Shown here in pieces: positions 20,140 to 29,415 of a DNA stretch of 64,000 nucleotides. The translations under genes and the position numbers were made by a program. The notes beneath the pieces were generated by a model, which saw nothing but the letters and a program-made list of their open reading frames with translations, had not been told where the DNA came from and searched no databases. Within the stretch, counting starts at the first letter, position 1. Every line of letters starts with the position of its first letter. Source of the stretch: JABDMH01 sp965223025 (lineage in GTDB: Bacteria; Bacteroidota; Bacteroidia; Chitinophagales; Saprospiraceae); assembly GCA_965223025.1 (NCBI GenBank), contig CBDCVP010000023.1, positions 1,240,001 through 1,304,000 on the forward strand. Reading direction: 5' to 3'.

Positions 20140-21366
20140 TCAAAATTGCATTTCCAACTGCAATCTCCATTGATATCGATCACTACTGGCATCGGGTACA
20201 TTTATCCATGTGAGGTCTGACTGAACTTTCAATTTATGTCCTACCACATATTTAGATAATGCCAGGGTCATTTGTCGCTCATTTTTTAGGCTGGATAGGT
20301 CGATATCTCGATCTACTCTGGTATGACGCAGTGCAACTTCCACATTTTTGCTATTGAGATAGCCGGCCTGAATGGTGAATCCCTGACCAGTACGAAACTG
20401 ATTTGCCAGGTCCGAAATCGCTGCAGAGGACCTCTTGCTGGCATACTCTGACAATACTGAAAATCCACGATACTTGAAGATGAGATCCGCAAACACGGTG
20501 CTCAGTGAGTTTTCCACATAGGTGCCTTTGCGATCTTCTACAAATTTACCCAGCTGACCTCCCTGTCTCACCGCACCATCGTTGTAATCGTAAGCGATCG
20601 CAAGAGACAATTTGGGAGTGGGCTCCCGATCAAGATCACTGGAGATATAGGCGCCTTTTTTGTTGCTAAAAGCACCAAGCGGCAGGACTTCCAGACGCAT
20701 GGTATAGTCGTAGCCACCTGCATTGAGAGAGGTGATATTACGACCTTCTCCCTGGCTCAAGGAGAAAGTAGGTATGACCAGTGTTTTCCCCAGCTGGTAA
20801 TCTCCCTTCAACTGAAAACCCGCGTCCCGGTCAAGCGTGAATCTACTATTCAGCAATGAACGATCCACGAATTGCAAATCTCCTGACGAAATCATTCGTT
20901 CACGATTACCAGGTAATTTGGTCTGACCAAACCATAAACTCCAATGCTTGGAAAACTTCCATTTAATGACGGCATCCAAAATCACCCTGGCAGCGTCGCG
21001 TGTATTTCCATCTTCGTTATTGACACTTAGATCGCGATTGCTTAAGCCGAGTTCCACCTTATAGGTGATCTTCGGTGAAAAGATAAATCCATCGAGTTTG
21101 ATGCGAGATCTGCGGACCAGAAATTGGGAACTAAAATCATCGCTTGAGCCATCGTAGGTGACGACAGCAAGGTTTTGCATTCTAAAGTTAAACTTCACAC
21201 TAAATGACGAATCCGAGGCCAAATGCTTAATGCCTTTTCCGAACTGGACGCTTGGAGTCTGCCCGACGATACTGGGAATATGAATGACCAGAAATAGGGG
21301 TAGAAAAAGAAGACTACGACTCCAAATAGTGCTTGATGATTCTTTGTTTGCTGAATGTGTATGCAT
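20140..21366 (-). CDS. OprO/OprP-type (phosphate-selective) porin
   Basis: A 408-residue outer-membrane beta-barrel of the porin O/P family. The N-terminus has a hydrophobic export segment (about 15-35). The body alternates short amphipathic strands and ends in an aromatic-terminated strand (LQLEMQF), the usual barrel assembly signal. Internal features typical of the family include VRRSRIKLDGFIF near residue 85 and LWFGQTKLPGNRE near 145. Placed directly upstream of the PiT transporter, it probably lets phosphate or another anion cross the outer membrane. Substrate is inferred from family and neighbour. Confidence 0.85.
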   Translation of the reverse strand: MHTHSANKESSSTIWSRSLLFLPLFLVIHIPSIVGQTPSVQFGKGIKHLASDSSFSVKFNFRMQNLAVVTYDGSSDDFSSQFLVRRSRIKLDGFIFSPKITYKVELGLSNRDLSVNNEDGNTRDAARVILDAVIKWKFSKHWSLWFGQTKLPGNRERMISSGDLQFVDRSLLNSRFTLDRDAGFQLKGDYQLGKTLVIPTFSLSQGEGRNITSLNAGGYDYTMRLEVLPLGAFSNKKGAYISSDLDREPTPKLSLAIAYDYNDGAVRQGGQLGKFVEDRKGTYVENSLSTVFADLIFKYRGFSVLSEYASKRSSAAISDLANQFRTGQGFTIQAGYLNSKNVEVALRHTRVDRDIDLSSLKNERQMTLALSKYVVGHKLKVQSDLTWINVPDASSDRYQWRLQLEMQF

Positions 21367-21534
21367 TCAGCGAATGTATGGCATCCATGTTAACAATATG
21401 TAAAATTTAGATCAAATTTGCATTAAATCACCTTTTATTGCCTCGCTGGTTGACAATTATTCACACTATAATTTACATGCAGTAGGATGTTGTATGCGAC
21501 TTGATGATCACCGGTAAAATCTATAGAAGGTGTG

Positions 21535-23946
21535 TCAAATAGCAGCTTTCAATGCGAGGATGAAGTTTAATCCTGCGGCAGAAATACCGGAGCTGTATGG
21601 GCGATATCTTTGGTCAGTCAGGTTTTCAATACCGGCATTAATTGCGAGTTCGTCGGTGAGCTGGTATGATCCTTTAAGATTTAAGGTGTACCAAGCAGGG
21701 GTATATGGGTCTCCATTTTCATCAAGGGCATACAAATAATCTTTTTGTCTCTCAGACAGGGGAAGATCTTCGGCAGATACTTTACTGTTGAAGACGAGAT
21801 TACACTGCAATCTCAAATCTTTCGCTCGAAAAGTTAGTTTCGCCACTCCAAACGATGGTGTAGCATGCCTGGATGGCAGGTCTGGTACATCGCTCATCGC
21901 CTCTTTGCCTACCTGCCAGTTATATCGTCCAGAAAAGTGAAAACCAGCTGGTAATTTGATCTCTAATCCAGCTTGCAAGCCGTAAACCTTCATGGAGGCA
22001 GCATTGAGAATGGCTTGCACCCTGCTTAATGCTCCATCATAATAGATACTGTCGCTCCCTTCCAGCAGATAATTGCGCCTTATCAAAGCGTCATCTAGCC
22101 AGGTATAAAAGGTGGATAGATCCAATTTCATGAAGTCTTCAAATATCTTGGCGACACCAAACTCGATATTGTATGCGAACTCAGCTCGTAGATTGGGATT
22201 TGGTACGACGACAGCTCCCGGCTCGCTATCGAATATCTTGCCGATGTCATCGACATTTGGAGAGCGAAAACCTGTGGATGCCTGTGCGCTCAGAGACCAC
22301 TTATTGGTGGGATTAAAAACCAGACCGAGGCTACCATTGAGGGCACCATTGTTTACTTCTGCATGATGAAAGGGCAATGGATAAAAACTCAAATTGCTGG
22401 AAAAATCCGCTTCCAACATAAACATACTGTACCTGAGTCCTCCTTCCACCTTTAGGGAGGAGCTCAGGTGATGCTGGTATGATGTGTAGATGGCATGAGC
22501 TGCCCAAGTGGCATTGGGATACCTCGTCGGTGCGCCACGGCTCCAAAGCCTTTCGATGTCAGTGATCGAAGCTGAAGACGATACGTCATTAAAGATGGAC
22601 TCTACACCGTAGTACAGGTTTCCAGTGGAGAAGTGTTTGGAGAAATCTAGATTAGCAGAGTATGCGTGCACTTGCTCCACACGAGTTGTTTGAACGGGGT
22701 CATTGAAATCTCTATTGATCCTACTTTCCCGGAAGAACTGATGTGCCAAACGCAAGTTTGCTTGATCGTACAAGGTCTGTCCCTGATGGCTTACCAGCAG
22801 GTGATTCATCATCCATTTTTGTGGTCCATAGTTCCAGAGGGCACTGATAGGAGTGTCACCATCTCGCCGGAGCAGTCTGTCGTAGCGAGGTACTTCGGTG
22901 GTCGAGGAGAAATGCCAGCCGTACTGCAGGTCCCAGTTGTCTGATGGTTGAAAACGGATCTTCTGCATAAGATTTAGCTGGCCATATCCCGTAGGTCGTT
23001 GTCTTCGAGGGTGATCATTGGGCAAGATCACATCTTGCCCCTGTCTGCGATCGACATAATGTGATTGCAAGTAATCTTCAGGACCATGCTTCCCCATACG
23101 TAGGTCATCATAGTCGGTGGCAGTGACACTGGTCACAAATGCCCACTTCTTCCATCCTAGGTTTAGGTGTAGATGGCCCGTCTTCTCCCGGCTGGCTGAC
23201 GCATAGCGCAATGCTGCCTTCCCATTGACCAGCGGTTTGGAAGTCAGGCTCAACTGTGGCGTTATCGTCTGGAAGCTCATCACGGCTCCAATGGCATCGC
23301 TTCCATATATGATGGAGCCGGGTCCAAACAGAATCTCTGTATGCTCTAAGGCAAAAGGATCCAGCGAAATGACGTTGTGCAGGTTGCCACTGCGAAAAAT
23401 GGCGGTGTTCATGCGGACACCATCGACGGTATATAAAAGGCGGTTGGTGGAAAAACCCCGGATCATGGGACTGCCACCTCCAAGTTGACTTTTTTGGATG
23501 TAGACTTCTCCTGATCCACCAAGTAAATCGGCGGCAGTTTGTACGTTGTGGAATGAGGATTCACTGTTGGAGATGGTGGTGATTTTGGCGGGTACGTCCT
23601 TTTTTGATTGATTCCACCGAGTAGCGGAGACTACTACTTGGTCCAGCGATATCTCTGAGGGATTCATTAAGATTTTGTGATCCGCTGTGGCCATCTGGCT
23701 GATTGGCAGTGTTTTAGCTTGATAACCAATCAGCTGTATAATCACCGTATCCCATTTGCTGAACCCACTGATTTCTGCCTGCCCTTCGGTATTGGTCACC
23801 ACGGAGTGGTTTTGCTCTTGGTTGACCAAGACCGCCAGCTCTATGGGTAAGAAGGTCTCAGCATCTAAGACAGTAATTACCTGAGCTGCTGTGGCATGAG
23901 CCAGGCTGGCGAGGATAATGAAGTACAAGTACTTTATGTCAAGCAT
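21535..23946 (-). CDS. TonB-dependent receptor, heme/hemoglobin-type
   Basis: An 803-residue outer-membrane active transporter. Order: signal peptide (1-21, ending TAAQ); a carboxypeptidase-regulatory-like domain (about 22-95); a plug domain (about 105-225) with VVVSATRWNQSKKDVP and the PMIRGFSTNRLL...VDGVRMN block seen in heme/hemoglobin receptors; then a 22-strand barrel ending with an outer-membrane signature. No SusD partner, hemophore or feo gene is adjacent, so it does not look like a SUS polysaccharide system. Iron or heme is the likeliest substrate; other metal chelates remain possible. Confidence 0.85.
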   Translation of the reverse strand: MLDIKYLYFIILASLAHATAAQVITVLDAETFLPIELAVLVNQEQNHSVVTNTEGQAEISGFSKWDTVIIQLIGYQAKTLPISQMATADHKILMNPSEISLDQVVVSATRWNQSKKDVPAKITTISNSESSFHNVQTAADLLGGSGEVYIQKSQLGGGSPMIRGFSTNRLLYTVDGVRMNTAIFRSGNLHNVISLDPFALEHTEILFGPGSIIYGSDAIGAVMSFQTITPQLSLTSKPLVNGKAALRYASASREKTGHLHLNLGWKKWAFVTSVTATDYDDLRMGKHGPEDYLQSHYVDRRQGQDVILPNDHPRRQRPTGYGQLNLMQKIRFQPSDNWDLQYGWHFSSTTEVPRYDRLLRRDGDTPISALWNYGPQKWMMNHLLVSHQGQTLYDQANLRLAHQFFRESRINRDFNDPVQTTRVEQVHAYSANLDFSKHFSTGNLYYGVESIFNDVSSSASITDIERLWSRGAPTRYPNATWAAHAIYTSYQHHLSSSLKVEGGLRYSMFMLEADFSSNLSFYPLPFHHAEVNNGALNGSLGLVFNPTNKWSLSAQASTGFRSPNVDDIGKIFDSEPGAVVVPNPNLRAEFAYNIEFGVAKIFEDFMKLDLSTFYTWLDDALIRRNYLLEGSDSIYYDGALSRVQAILNAASMKVYGLQAGLEIKLPAGFHFSGRYNWQVGKEAMSDVPDLPSRHATPSFGVAKLTFRAKDLRLQCNLVFNSKVSAEDLPLSERQKDYLYALDENGDPYTPAWYTLNLKGSYQLTDELAINAGIENLTDQRYRPYSSGISAAGLNFILALKAAI

Positions 23947-24135
23947 CTAGGAGACCATGTGACTTACTAACCCAGCAAAGTACTTAAATAGGTCTCATGG
24001 ATTAGAGGCGACGGTGCGGTTTAAGCCATTTTTAACAAATGCCATCTATCTTATATCTGGAAGATCGGTCGGAGATAGACCAGGAAATCAATTCAGGAAA
24101 CCTGCAACCCTTGACACAAAGCCTGCACCAAACAT

Positions 24136-26799
24136 CTATTCATCCTCATCCTCTAAACCTTTTTCCCCTCCATAGTAGAAATACTCTTCATCTCCGCCTG
24201 AAAGGAGGTAGGCAAATAGGTCGGCGATCTCTTGCTCATTCAGGGGATTGAGCAGTCCTGGTGGCATGGGAGAAACCGGGGAAGGTCCCCGGTCAGCAAT
24301 ATCACTCTTGGGGATCTCCACCTTAATAGTACTGGAGAATGGATTTGGCATGATGGTTACTTGTTCATCATCTTCCGTAAAGATCTTTCCCGCCTTTTTC
24401 TCCCCATTCTTCAGAGTGAAAAGGGTAAAGGCATATTGGTCCGAGATGGCTTCATTGGGACTAAAAATGGCATTGACGATATCCCGCTGGTCAAAACGGG
24501 TGTTAATCTGGGAGAGATCGGGTCCGCTTATACCACCATCTGCACCCATGCGATGACATGAGCCACAGAGTGCTGCTTCGTAGGCGCGTTTGCCGTCGGC
24601 GATTGTGCCCTGATAGTTTTTTTTCAATTTTGCTCTGAGGATCTTACCAATGTCCGACATGTCATAGGCGTTGCCAGGGCCAATCGGTTTGGGGAGGTTG
24701 GCAAGCTCTTCCACTGGTGAAAAAACGCCCGAGAGCTCCTGATAGTGGGCTCTTTCGGCTTCGGGAACGTGTGCCAATGCAGCTATCCGGATGTTTTCCA
24801 TAAAGGCTTTAAAACTTCTACCACCCTTGGCACTCATGACGTCAAAAAACCATTGGAAGTACTTCTCTCGTAGAGCTTCGGTCCAACCATTCTGTGCATG
24901 GCTGAGCACCACTGCATAAAATATGGCTTCTGCTGGCGGCATATTGGCGATCACTTCTTTCACCACCTTTCCATAATCCTTGTGCCTGCTGCTCACTTCA
25001 TCCGAGAGCATAGCCACATCGATCGTGGTGTTTGCCTTGGTATGTTTGATCATCAGATCTACAGCTGTCCTGGTTGCTTCTTCATCACCTAAGAAAATCA
25101 AGATTTCCGCTGCTTCGCGATCGATGTTGTTTTCATCACTGGGAAAGATCTGGCCGACTTTTGCTATCAGCTGAGCTCGCACCGGTCGGCCTGGCATACC
25201 CAATCTGGCCAAGATCAGTTCATAGGCTCTTAATAGGTCCAGCTTGCTCGCAACCGTCAGTTCATCCCATTCAATGGTTGCTAATTTCTTGAGCAGAGCA
25301 TCCCGATGAGTTTTGCTACCTGTCCTGGCAAGTGCGATGGCAGCGGGGATCAGTTTTCGTACGTTCTGCTCCTCCATCACCCTGGCTCGCCACTGATGTT
25401 GAGGATGATGCTCCAATGCGACTCGAGCTGCATACCGTACGAACCTGTCTTCATGATCGAGCTGATCCCAGGCTTTTTCACCCCCCCCTGGCAAGGGACC
25501 GGAGTGCTCAGCTTCGAGGTCATGACGGAGTTCGCGGAGATTTGCAGCTTCTTGCGATTCAGGTTCTGGTGCTGCACTTTGATCATCACCCACATAGCGA
25601 AGTCGATACAGGTGTGATTCCAAATCCCGACCACCGGTAGCAAAATACATATGACCATCCGTTCCAGCAATGACATCGGTCAAAGGAAGAGGAATCCCCG
25701 ATAAGAATTCCTCCTTAGTGGCAGTGTAAGTACTGCCTTCTGGTTGGAGGTCAATAAAGTAGAGCGTCCCAAAACTCCAATCGGCTGCAAAGAGTCCTTG
25801 CTTAAGTCTATTGGGAAAATTCAGTTCATGGCCCATGAGCACCGCTGTTGGTGAGCCTTGTCCAAGGTCGATCACTGATGGCAGCGCATCGGGATAATAA
25901 CTGGGCCATTTTCCCGTACCTGTCCTCCAGCCAAATTCCGCACCACTGGTGACATGACAGATGCGTATAGGCCGATACCAGGGCATGCCAAAATCCCATT
26001 CCATGTCGGCGTCGAATGCAAACAATTCTCCTTGCTGATTCATTCCGAAATCAAAGGCGTTGCGAAAGCCCGCAGCTATCAATTGTATGTTGCTACCATC
26101 AGGATCCATGGTGCTGATCCAGCCTCCAGGTGCCTCCACATCAGTGGCATGACCCCGCGCATCCAGATATGGTGTGAGCAGATTATCCTCTGCCCAGACA
26201 TTGGGGAGGCGTGAGTTGTTCTCAAGTTGTTCTGGTATTTCTGTATGATTTCCAGCAATGAAAAAGATCTTCTTGCCAAACGGTCCCAAGATAAAACTAT
26301 GTGGACCATGCTCACCTTGCCCCTCCAGTCTCAATAGCATCTGTCTCTCCTCGAGTGTGCCATCACCATCCTTGTCAAAAAGCCGGTAGATGCCACTGCC
26401 GACTTCGGTGGTATCGGTCCATTTTTGATTGACTGCGACATACAAGCTATTATGGGCCCACATCAAGCCATGTGCATGGCCGATCTCTAGCTCCACGCTG
26501 TCGACCTGTGCAGAATCGATTTCTTCTCCGATGCCGGGAATATGGAAATGATAAATATGGCCGTGCTGATCTCCCGCATACATGCGCCCACCTGGGCCTT
26601 CAGCGAGGGATACCCAGGTGCCCATATCATGGTTGCTGGGAACAAACAACTCCTCTAATTCATATTCATCGGGAATATTGAGCACTAGCTCAGTGCTATC
26701 AGCAAGCTCCTGTTCGGATTGATCGGGATTTTCGATGTCGGATGAACAAGCACCGAAAAAAAGAAAAGAGCAACATATGAGTAGGAGCCATTGATTCAT
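24136..26799 (-). CDS. Beta-propeller/HEAT/cytochrome c lipoprotein (PVC-type dehydrogenase-like)
   Basis: An 887-residue lipoprotein (lipobox FGACSS). An N-terminal beta-propeller resembling sorbosone/glucose-dehydrogenase-like domains (about 45-430) is followed by a helical HEAT-like region (about 445-690) and a C-terminal c-type cytochrome domain with CGSCH at about residues 745-749. A downstream methionine, perhaps in IMPNPF, could be the distal heme ligand. This architecture is abundant in Planctomycetes/Verrucomicrobia and occurs in Bacteroidota. It is thought to oxidise sugars or alcohols outside the cytoplasm, passing electrons to the heme, but the substrate is unknown. A paralogue lies at 57218-59773. 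Confidence 0.85.
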   Translation of the reverse strand: MNQWLLLICCSFLFFGACSSDIENPDQSEQELADSTELVLNIPDEYELEELFVPSNHDMGTWVSLAEGPGGRMYAGDQHGHIYHFHIPGIGEEIDSAQVDSVELEIGHAHGLMWAHNSLYVAVNQKWTDTTEVGSGIYRLFDKDGDGTLEERQMLLRLEGQGEHGPHSFILGPFGKKIFFIAGNHTEIPEQLENNSRLPNVWAEDNLLTPYLDARGHATDVEAPGGWISTMDPDGSNIQLIAAGFRNAFDFGMNQQGELFAFDADMEWDFGMPWYRPIRICHVTSGAEFGWRTGTGKWPSYYPDALPSVIDLGQGSPTAVLMGHELNFPNRLKQGLFAADWSFGTLYFIDLQPEGSTYTATKEEFLSGIPLPLTDVIAGTDGHMYFATGGRDLESHLYRLRYVGDDQSAAPEPESQEAANLRELRHDLEAEHSGPLPGGGEKAWDQLDHEDRFVRYAARVALEHHPQHQWRARVMEEQNVRKLIPAAIALARTGSKTHRDALLKKLATIEWDELTVASKLDLLRAYELILARLGMPGRPVRAQLIAKVGQIFPSDENNIDREAAEILIFLGDEEATRTAVDLMIKHTKANTTIDVAMLSDEVSSRHKDYGKVVKEVIANMPPAEAIFYAVVLSHAQNGWTEALREKYFQWFFDVMSAKGGRSFKAFMENIRIAALAHVPEAERAHYQELSGVFSPVEELANLPKPIGPGNAYDMSDIGKILRAKLKKNYQGTIADGKRAYEAALCGSCHRMGADGGISGPDLSQINTRFDQRDIVNAIFSPNEAISDQYAFTLFTLKNGEKKAGKIFTEDDEQVTIMPNPFSSTIKVEIPKSDIADRGPSPVSPMPPGLLNPLNEQEIADLFAYLLSGGDEEYFYYGGEKGLEDEDE

Positions 26800-26865
26800 A
26801 AGTGTAGTAGGTTTTTATAGAATTTCCTAAGCGAACGAAAGGTAGGAATTTATCAGGATTATGCA

Positions 26866-27065
26866 CGGTAGGCGGTCGGCAGTAGGCAGTTGGCAGTTGG
26901 CAGTCGGCAGTCGGCAGTCGGCAGTTGGCAGTAGGCAGTAGGTAGTAGGCAGTTTGGCAGTCGGCAGTCGGCAGTAGGCAGTCGGCAGTTGGCAGTAGGT
27001 AGTCGGCAGTCGGCAGTCGGCAGTTGGCAGTAGGTAGTCGGCAGTTGGCAGTCGGCAGTTGGCAG
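26866..27065. repeat. Heptanucleotide minisatellite (GGCAGTY)n
   Basis: About 28 head-to-tail copies of a 7-bp unit, ggcagtt/ggcagtc/ggcagta, with occasional 'ggtagt' variants and one extra base near 26955. It lies between the divergent cytochrome and thioesterase genes. Similar short tandemly repeated heptamers are known from cyanobacteria and occur in Bacteroidota. Because 7 is not a multiple of 3 and the unit has no stop on the minus strand, long repetitive open frames (L-P-T-A-D/Y-C pattern) appear there; they are not genes. A small related remnant, ggtaggtagtgggcagtt, sits at 27673-27690. Confidence 0.92.
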
Positions 27066-27164
27066 ACTGTAGATGTAGCACTGTAGGCTTGAGACCTGTG
27101 GCCCGTGCACAGTGGTCGGTGGACCGTAGCTTGTAATTAATCTTAATTTTTGCATCTCAGTCGA

Positions 27165-27172
27165 TATATTTG
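27165..27172 (+). promoter_or_regulatory. Candidate Bacteroidota -7 box upstream of the thioesterase
   Basis: TATATTTG matches the TAnnTTTG -7 consensus of the Bacteroidota primary sigma factor and lies 47 bp before the thioesterase start codon. A -33 TTG at ideal spacing was not found, so this is only suggestive. Confidence 0.35.
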
Positions 27173-27218
27173 GGCTGGCTAAAGAGGGTTGTATTGTGAG
27201 AATGAATAAGCAAATGGA

Positions 27219-27653
27219 ATGAATAGTTTTCAAAAGGAAATAGAAATACGATGGTCTGATGTGGATCAAAACAGGCACCTGCGTCACTCGGTGTATTATG
27301 ACTACGGTGCTCACGTTAGAATCCGGTTCATCATGGAGTCCGGCTTTAGTGTCCAAAAATTGGGTGAGCTTCAACTGGGCCCCATTCTTTTTCATGAGGA
27401 ATGCCACTTTATTAAAGAGGTTGGCCTTCCTGAAACGGTCACTGTCAACCTGCTGAGGGATGGTGCGATTGAGGACTTCTCAAAATGGATATTGCACCAT
27501 GAAATGTTTAATCAGAAAGGTGAAAAAGTGGCTCATTTAAAAGTAAAAGGTGCTTGGATCAATACGGCAAGAAGAAAATTAACGAGACCTCCTGAGGCCT
27601 TGAACCAGGCATTTGCCTCATTGCCTTTGGGTGAAGACTACCAAAGAAGATGA
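27219..27653 (+). CDS. Acyl-CoA thioesterase, hotdog (4HBT) family
   Basis: A 144-residue cytoplasmic hotdog-fold protein. The N-terminal block IRWSDVDQNRHLRHSVYYDYG matches the 4-hydroxybenzoyl-CoA thioesterase/YbgC-FadM family, in which the Asp of DxxxH acts in thioester hydrolysis. Length and layout are typical of a complete single-domain enzyme. Substrate chain length cannot be predicted. The gene is flanked upstream by the heptamer minisatellite and downstream, about 40 bp after its stop, by an insertion element that leaves it intact. Confidence 0.85.
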   Translation: MNSFQKEIEIRWSDVDQNRHLRHSVYYDYGAHVRIRFIMESGFSVQKLGELQLGPILFHEECHFIKEVGLPETVTVNLLRDGAIEDFSKWILHHEMFNQKGEKVAHLKVKGAWINTARRKLTRPPEALNQAFASLPLGEDYQRR

Positions 27654-27953
27654 GTGGAGCACCTTAGATCACGGTAGGTAGTGGGCAGTTGGGTGCATTA
27701 GAAAATGTCGCAACTAAGTTATATATTAGTAAAAAACCTAATATATTATGAACAAGGCTGATCTATCAGAACAATTCAGCCAACTCAAGAAAGAATTTAC
27801 CGAAAAAGCAGCAGATCCAAAGATGAGTTTTTATGACCATGAATCCCAATTTGTAGAGCAATGGATGGAATTGGGCAGGAAGTTGTATGAGGAATGCATG
27901 GATGTAAGAACAAAAGACCGCCGTAAAAAAACCTACATGATTTAGGAAATCAC

Positions 27954-28026
27954 CAACAACCATGAAAGTCTTGGCTTCGCGCCCGGTATCTTAGTACCAA
28001 TAAAACTTATGGACCTATGGTTGTTG
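27954..28026. repeat. Inverted repeat spanning the IS110 transposase start
   Basis: A perfect 10-bp inverted repeat, caacaaccat (27954-27963) and atggttgttg (28017-28026), encloses 53 bp. The right arm includes the transposase ATG at 28017. Folded in mRNA it would bury the start codon, a plausible brake on translation, or it may be a recombinase or guide-RNA feature at the left end. Confidence 0.6.
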
Positions 28027-29237
28027 AGCAATTTCCCATTATCGTAGAACGTGGTTGTGGGATGGATGTACACAAAGATACTGTTGTTTGCACTATTCGA
28101 GGAATAGATTTGCAAACCCAGACAAGAACCTTTGCCACCTTCAGTGAAGATCTGATTGAACTGACATGTTGGCTTCAGAATAATGGAGTAACACATGTGG
28201 CCATGGAGAGTACCGGAGTGTATTGGAAGCCAGTGTATTATATGCTTGAAGAATTTTTCGAGATGCTTCTGGTCAATGCACGTCACATCAAGAATGTACC
28301 TGGTCAGAAGACGGACAAGAAAGATTCAGAGTGGATCGCTAAACTCTTGCTTAGCGGCCTGTTGAAGGGGAGTTTTGTTCCACCTGAGCAGATTAGAGAG
28401 ATCAGAGTACTGACTCGTCATCGACGCAAACTAATTGGCAAGCGCACTAGTGAGAAAAATCGACTTCAGAACATCTTGGAAGATGCAAATATTAAGCTGT
28501 CAAGCGTTGTGAGCGATGTGTTTGGGGTTTCAGGTCTGGCTATGGTGACGGCCCTGTCGCAAGGACAAACAGATCCAGGTGCACTGGCACAACTGGCCAA
28601 AGGTTCACTGGTCAGAAAAAAGGACAAACTCAGCAAGGCACTCGATGGACGAGTTACGGACCATCATCAATTTATGCTAACCTTAATATTGGAATCCATC
28701 ACCCACATCAATAATCAAATAGCTCAACTAGAAGCTCGACTGGATTCATACCTGACAGAAATGTCAACACAAATCGATCTGCTCAAAACCATTCCCGGAG
28801 TTTCCGACAAGAGTGCAATGAGCATCCTTGCTGAGATTGGCACCGACATGAGTCACTTCCCGTCACATCGACATTTAGCATCTTGGGCAGGTGTCTGTCC
28901 GGGTAATAATGTGAGTGCAGGCAAGAAGTATTCATCTCGCATCACCCATGGCAATAAGCATTTAAAGACTGTGCTGGTGGAAGCCGCCTGGGCTGCATCC
29001 AGATCGAAGAATCACCCCGAAATGTCAACTAAGTATCGAATACTGAGTGGCAGACTCGGTAAAAAAAAGGCTTGCATTGCCATCGGACATAAGATCCTCA
29101 CTGCCGTATATCACGTGCTGCGGGATCAAGAGCCATACAAGGCATACAAAGCAGATTCCAAATATTTGGAGGTAAAGAGAATGCGTAGGATAGAACGTCT
29201 AGAGAGACAACTAAGACAACTTAAAAGGACATCTTAA
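28017..29237 (+). CDS. IS110-family transposase (DEDD/serine recombinase-like)
   Basis: A 406-residue IS110-family enzyme. The N-terminal RuvC-like DEDD domain begins with GMDVHKD (Asp17) and continues through AMESTGVYWKP, NARHIKNVPGQKTDKKDSEWI. The C-terminal Transposase_20 region has LLKTIPGVSDKSAM and FPSHRHLASWAGVCPG, followed by the serine-bearing catalytic segment. IS110 enzymes are guided by an element-encoded bridge RNA that pairs with target and donor DNA. ATG at 28017 gives the N-terminus IVERGCGMDVHK normal for the family. The gene is intact. Confidence 0.92.
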   Translation: MVVEQFPIIVERGCGMDVHKDTVVCTIRGIDLQTQTRTFATFSEDLIELTCWLQNNGVTHVAMESTGVYWKPVYYMLEEFFEMLLVNARHIKNVPGQKTDKKDSEWIAKLLLSGLLKGSFVPPEQIREIRVLTRHRRKLIGKRTSEKNRLQNILEDANIKLSSVVSDVFGVSGLAMVTALSQGQTDPGALAQLAKGSLVRKKDKLSKALDGRVTDHHQFMLTLILESITHINNQIAQLEARLDSYLTEMSTQIDLLKTIPGVSDKSAMSILAEIGTDMSHFPSHRHLASWAGVCPGNNVSAGKKYSSRITHGNKHLKTVLVEAAWAASRSKNHPEMSTKYRILSGRLGKKKACIAIGHKILTAVYHVLRDQEPYKAYKADSKYLEVKRMRRIERLERQLRQLKRTS

Positions 29238-29415
29238 AACAAAAGGTCGAACTTTTTTTGGTGGTTTAACTCCCCGATAAAAAAACTGACAGCAGATGCC
29301 TGAGTACCAACAATTGATGCCATAGAGCTCGAAGAAAAAATTACAATCTTTCCTTTCGTTCAACCCACTAATCAACTACAGTCATGATTTGATGCAGAGA
29401 GACTTACAGAAAAAA
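29238..29415 (+). ncRNA. Candidate IS110 bridge-RNA region (right end)
   Basis: The longer non-coding end of the IS110 element. In IS110-group elements the bridge RNA lies upstream of the transposase; in the IS1111 group it lies downstream. Here only the downstream end is long enough (~178 bp). It contains ctgagtaccaaca (29304-29316), closely matching cttagtaccaata at the left end (27990-28002), as might be expected if loops carry donor-like sequence. No structure was computed, so this is a positional inference. Confidence 0.35.

Larger units (their letters stand above)
27931..29415 (+). mobile_element. IS110-family element nested in the ISKra4-like element
   Basis: About 1.48 kb between A-rich junctions (gtaaaaaaacc on the left, agaaaaaaaacatt on the right), deduced from where the ISKra4 transposase frame breaks and resumes. 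Ends are approximate to within about ten bases because the A-tract is shared. There is no clear terminal inverted repeat, as usual for IS110. The left non-coding end is ~86 bp and the right ~178 bp. An 8-bp direct repeat, catgattt, occurs at 27936-27943 and 29383-29390. Confidence 0.65.

Noticed and set aside
21535..23946. SUS-type polysaccharide utilisation locus
   Set aside because: The TonB receptor has no SusD-like partner and its plug resembles heme/hemoglobin receptors.
26827..27407. Minus-strand open frames rich in L-P-T-A-D/Y-C
   Set aside because: They are produced by the 7-bp minisatellite, whose unit has no stop in any frame of that strand.
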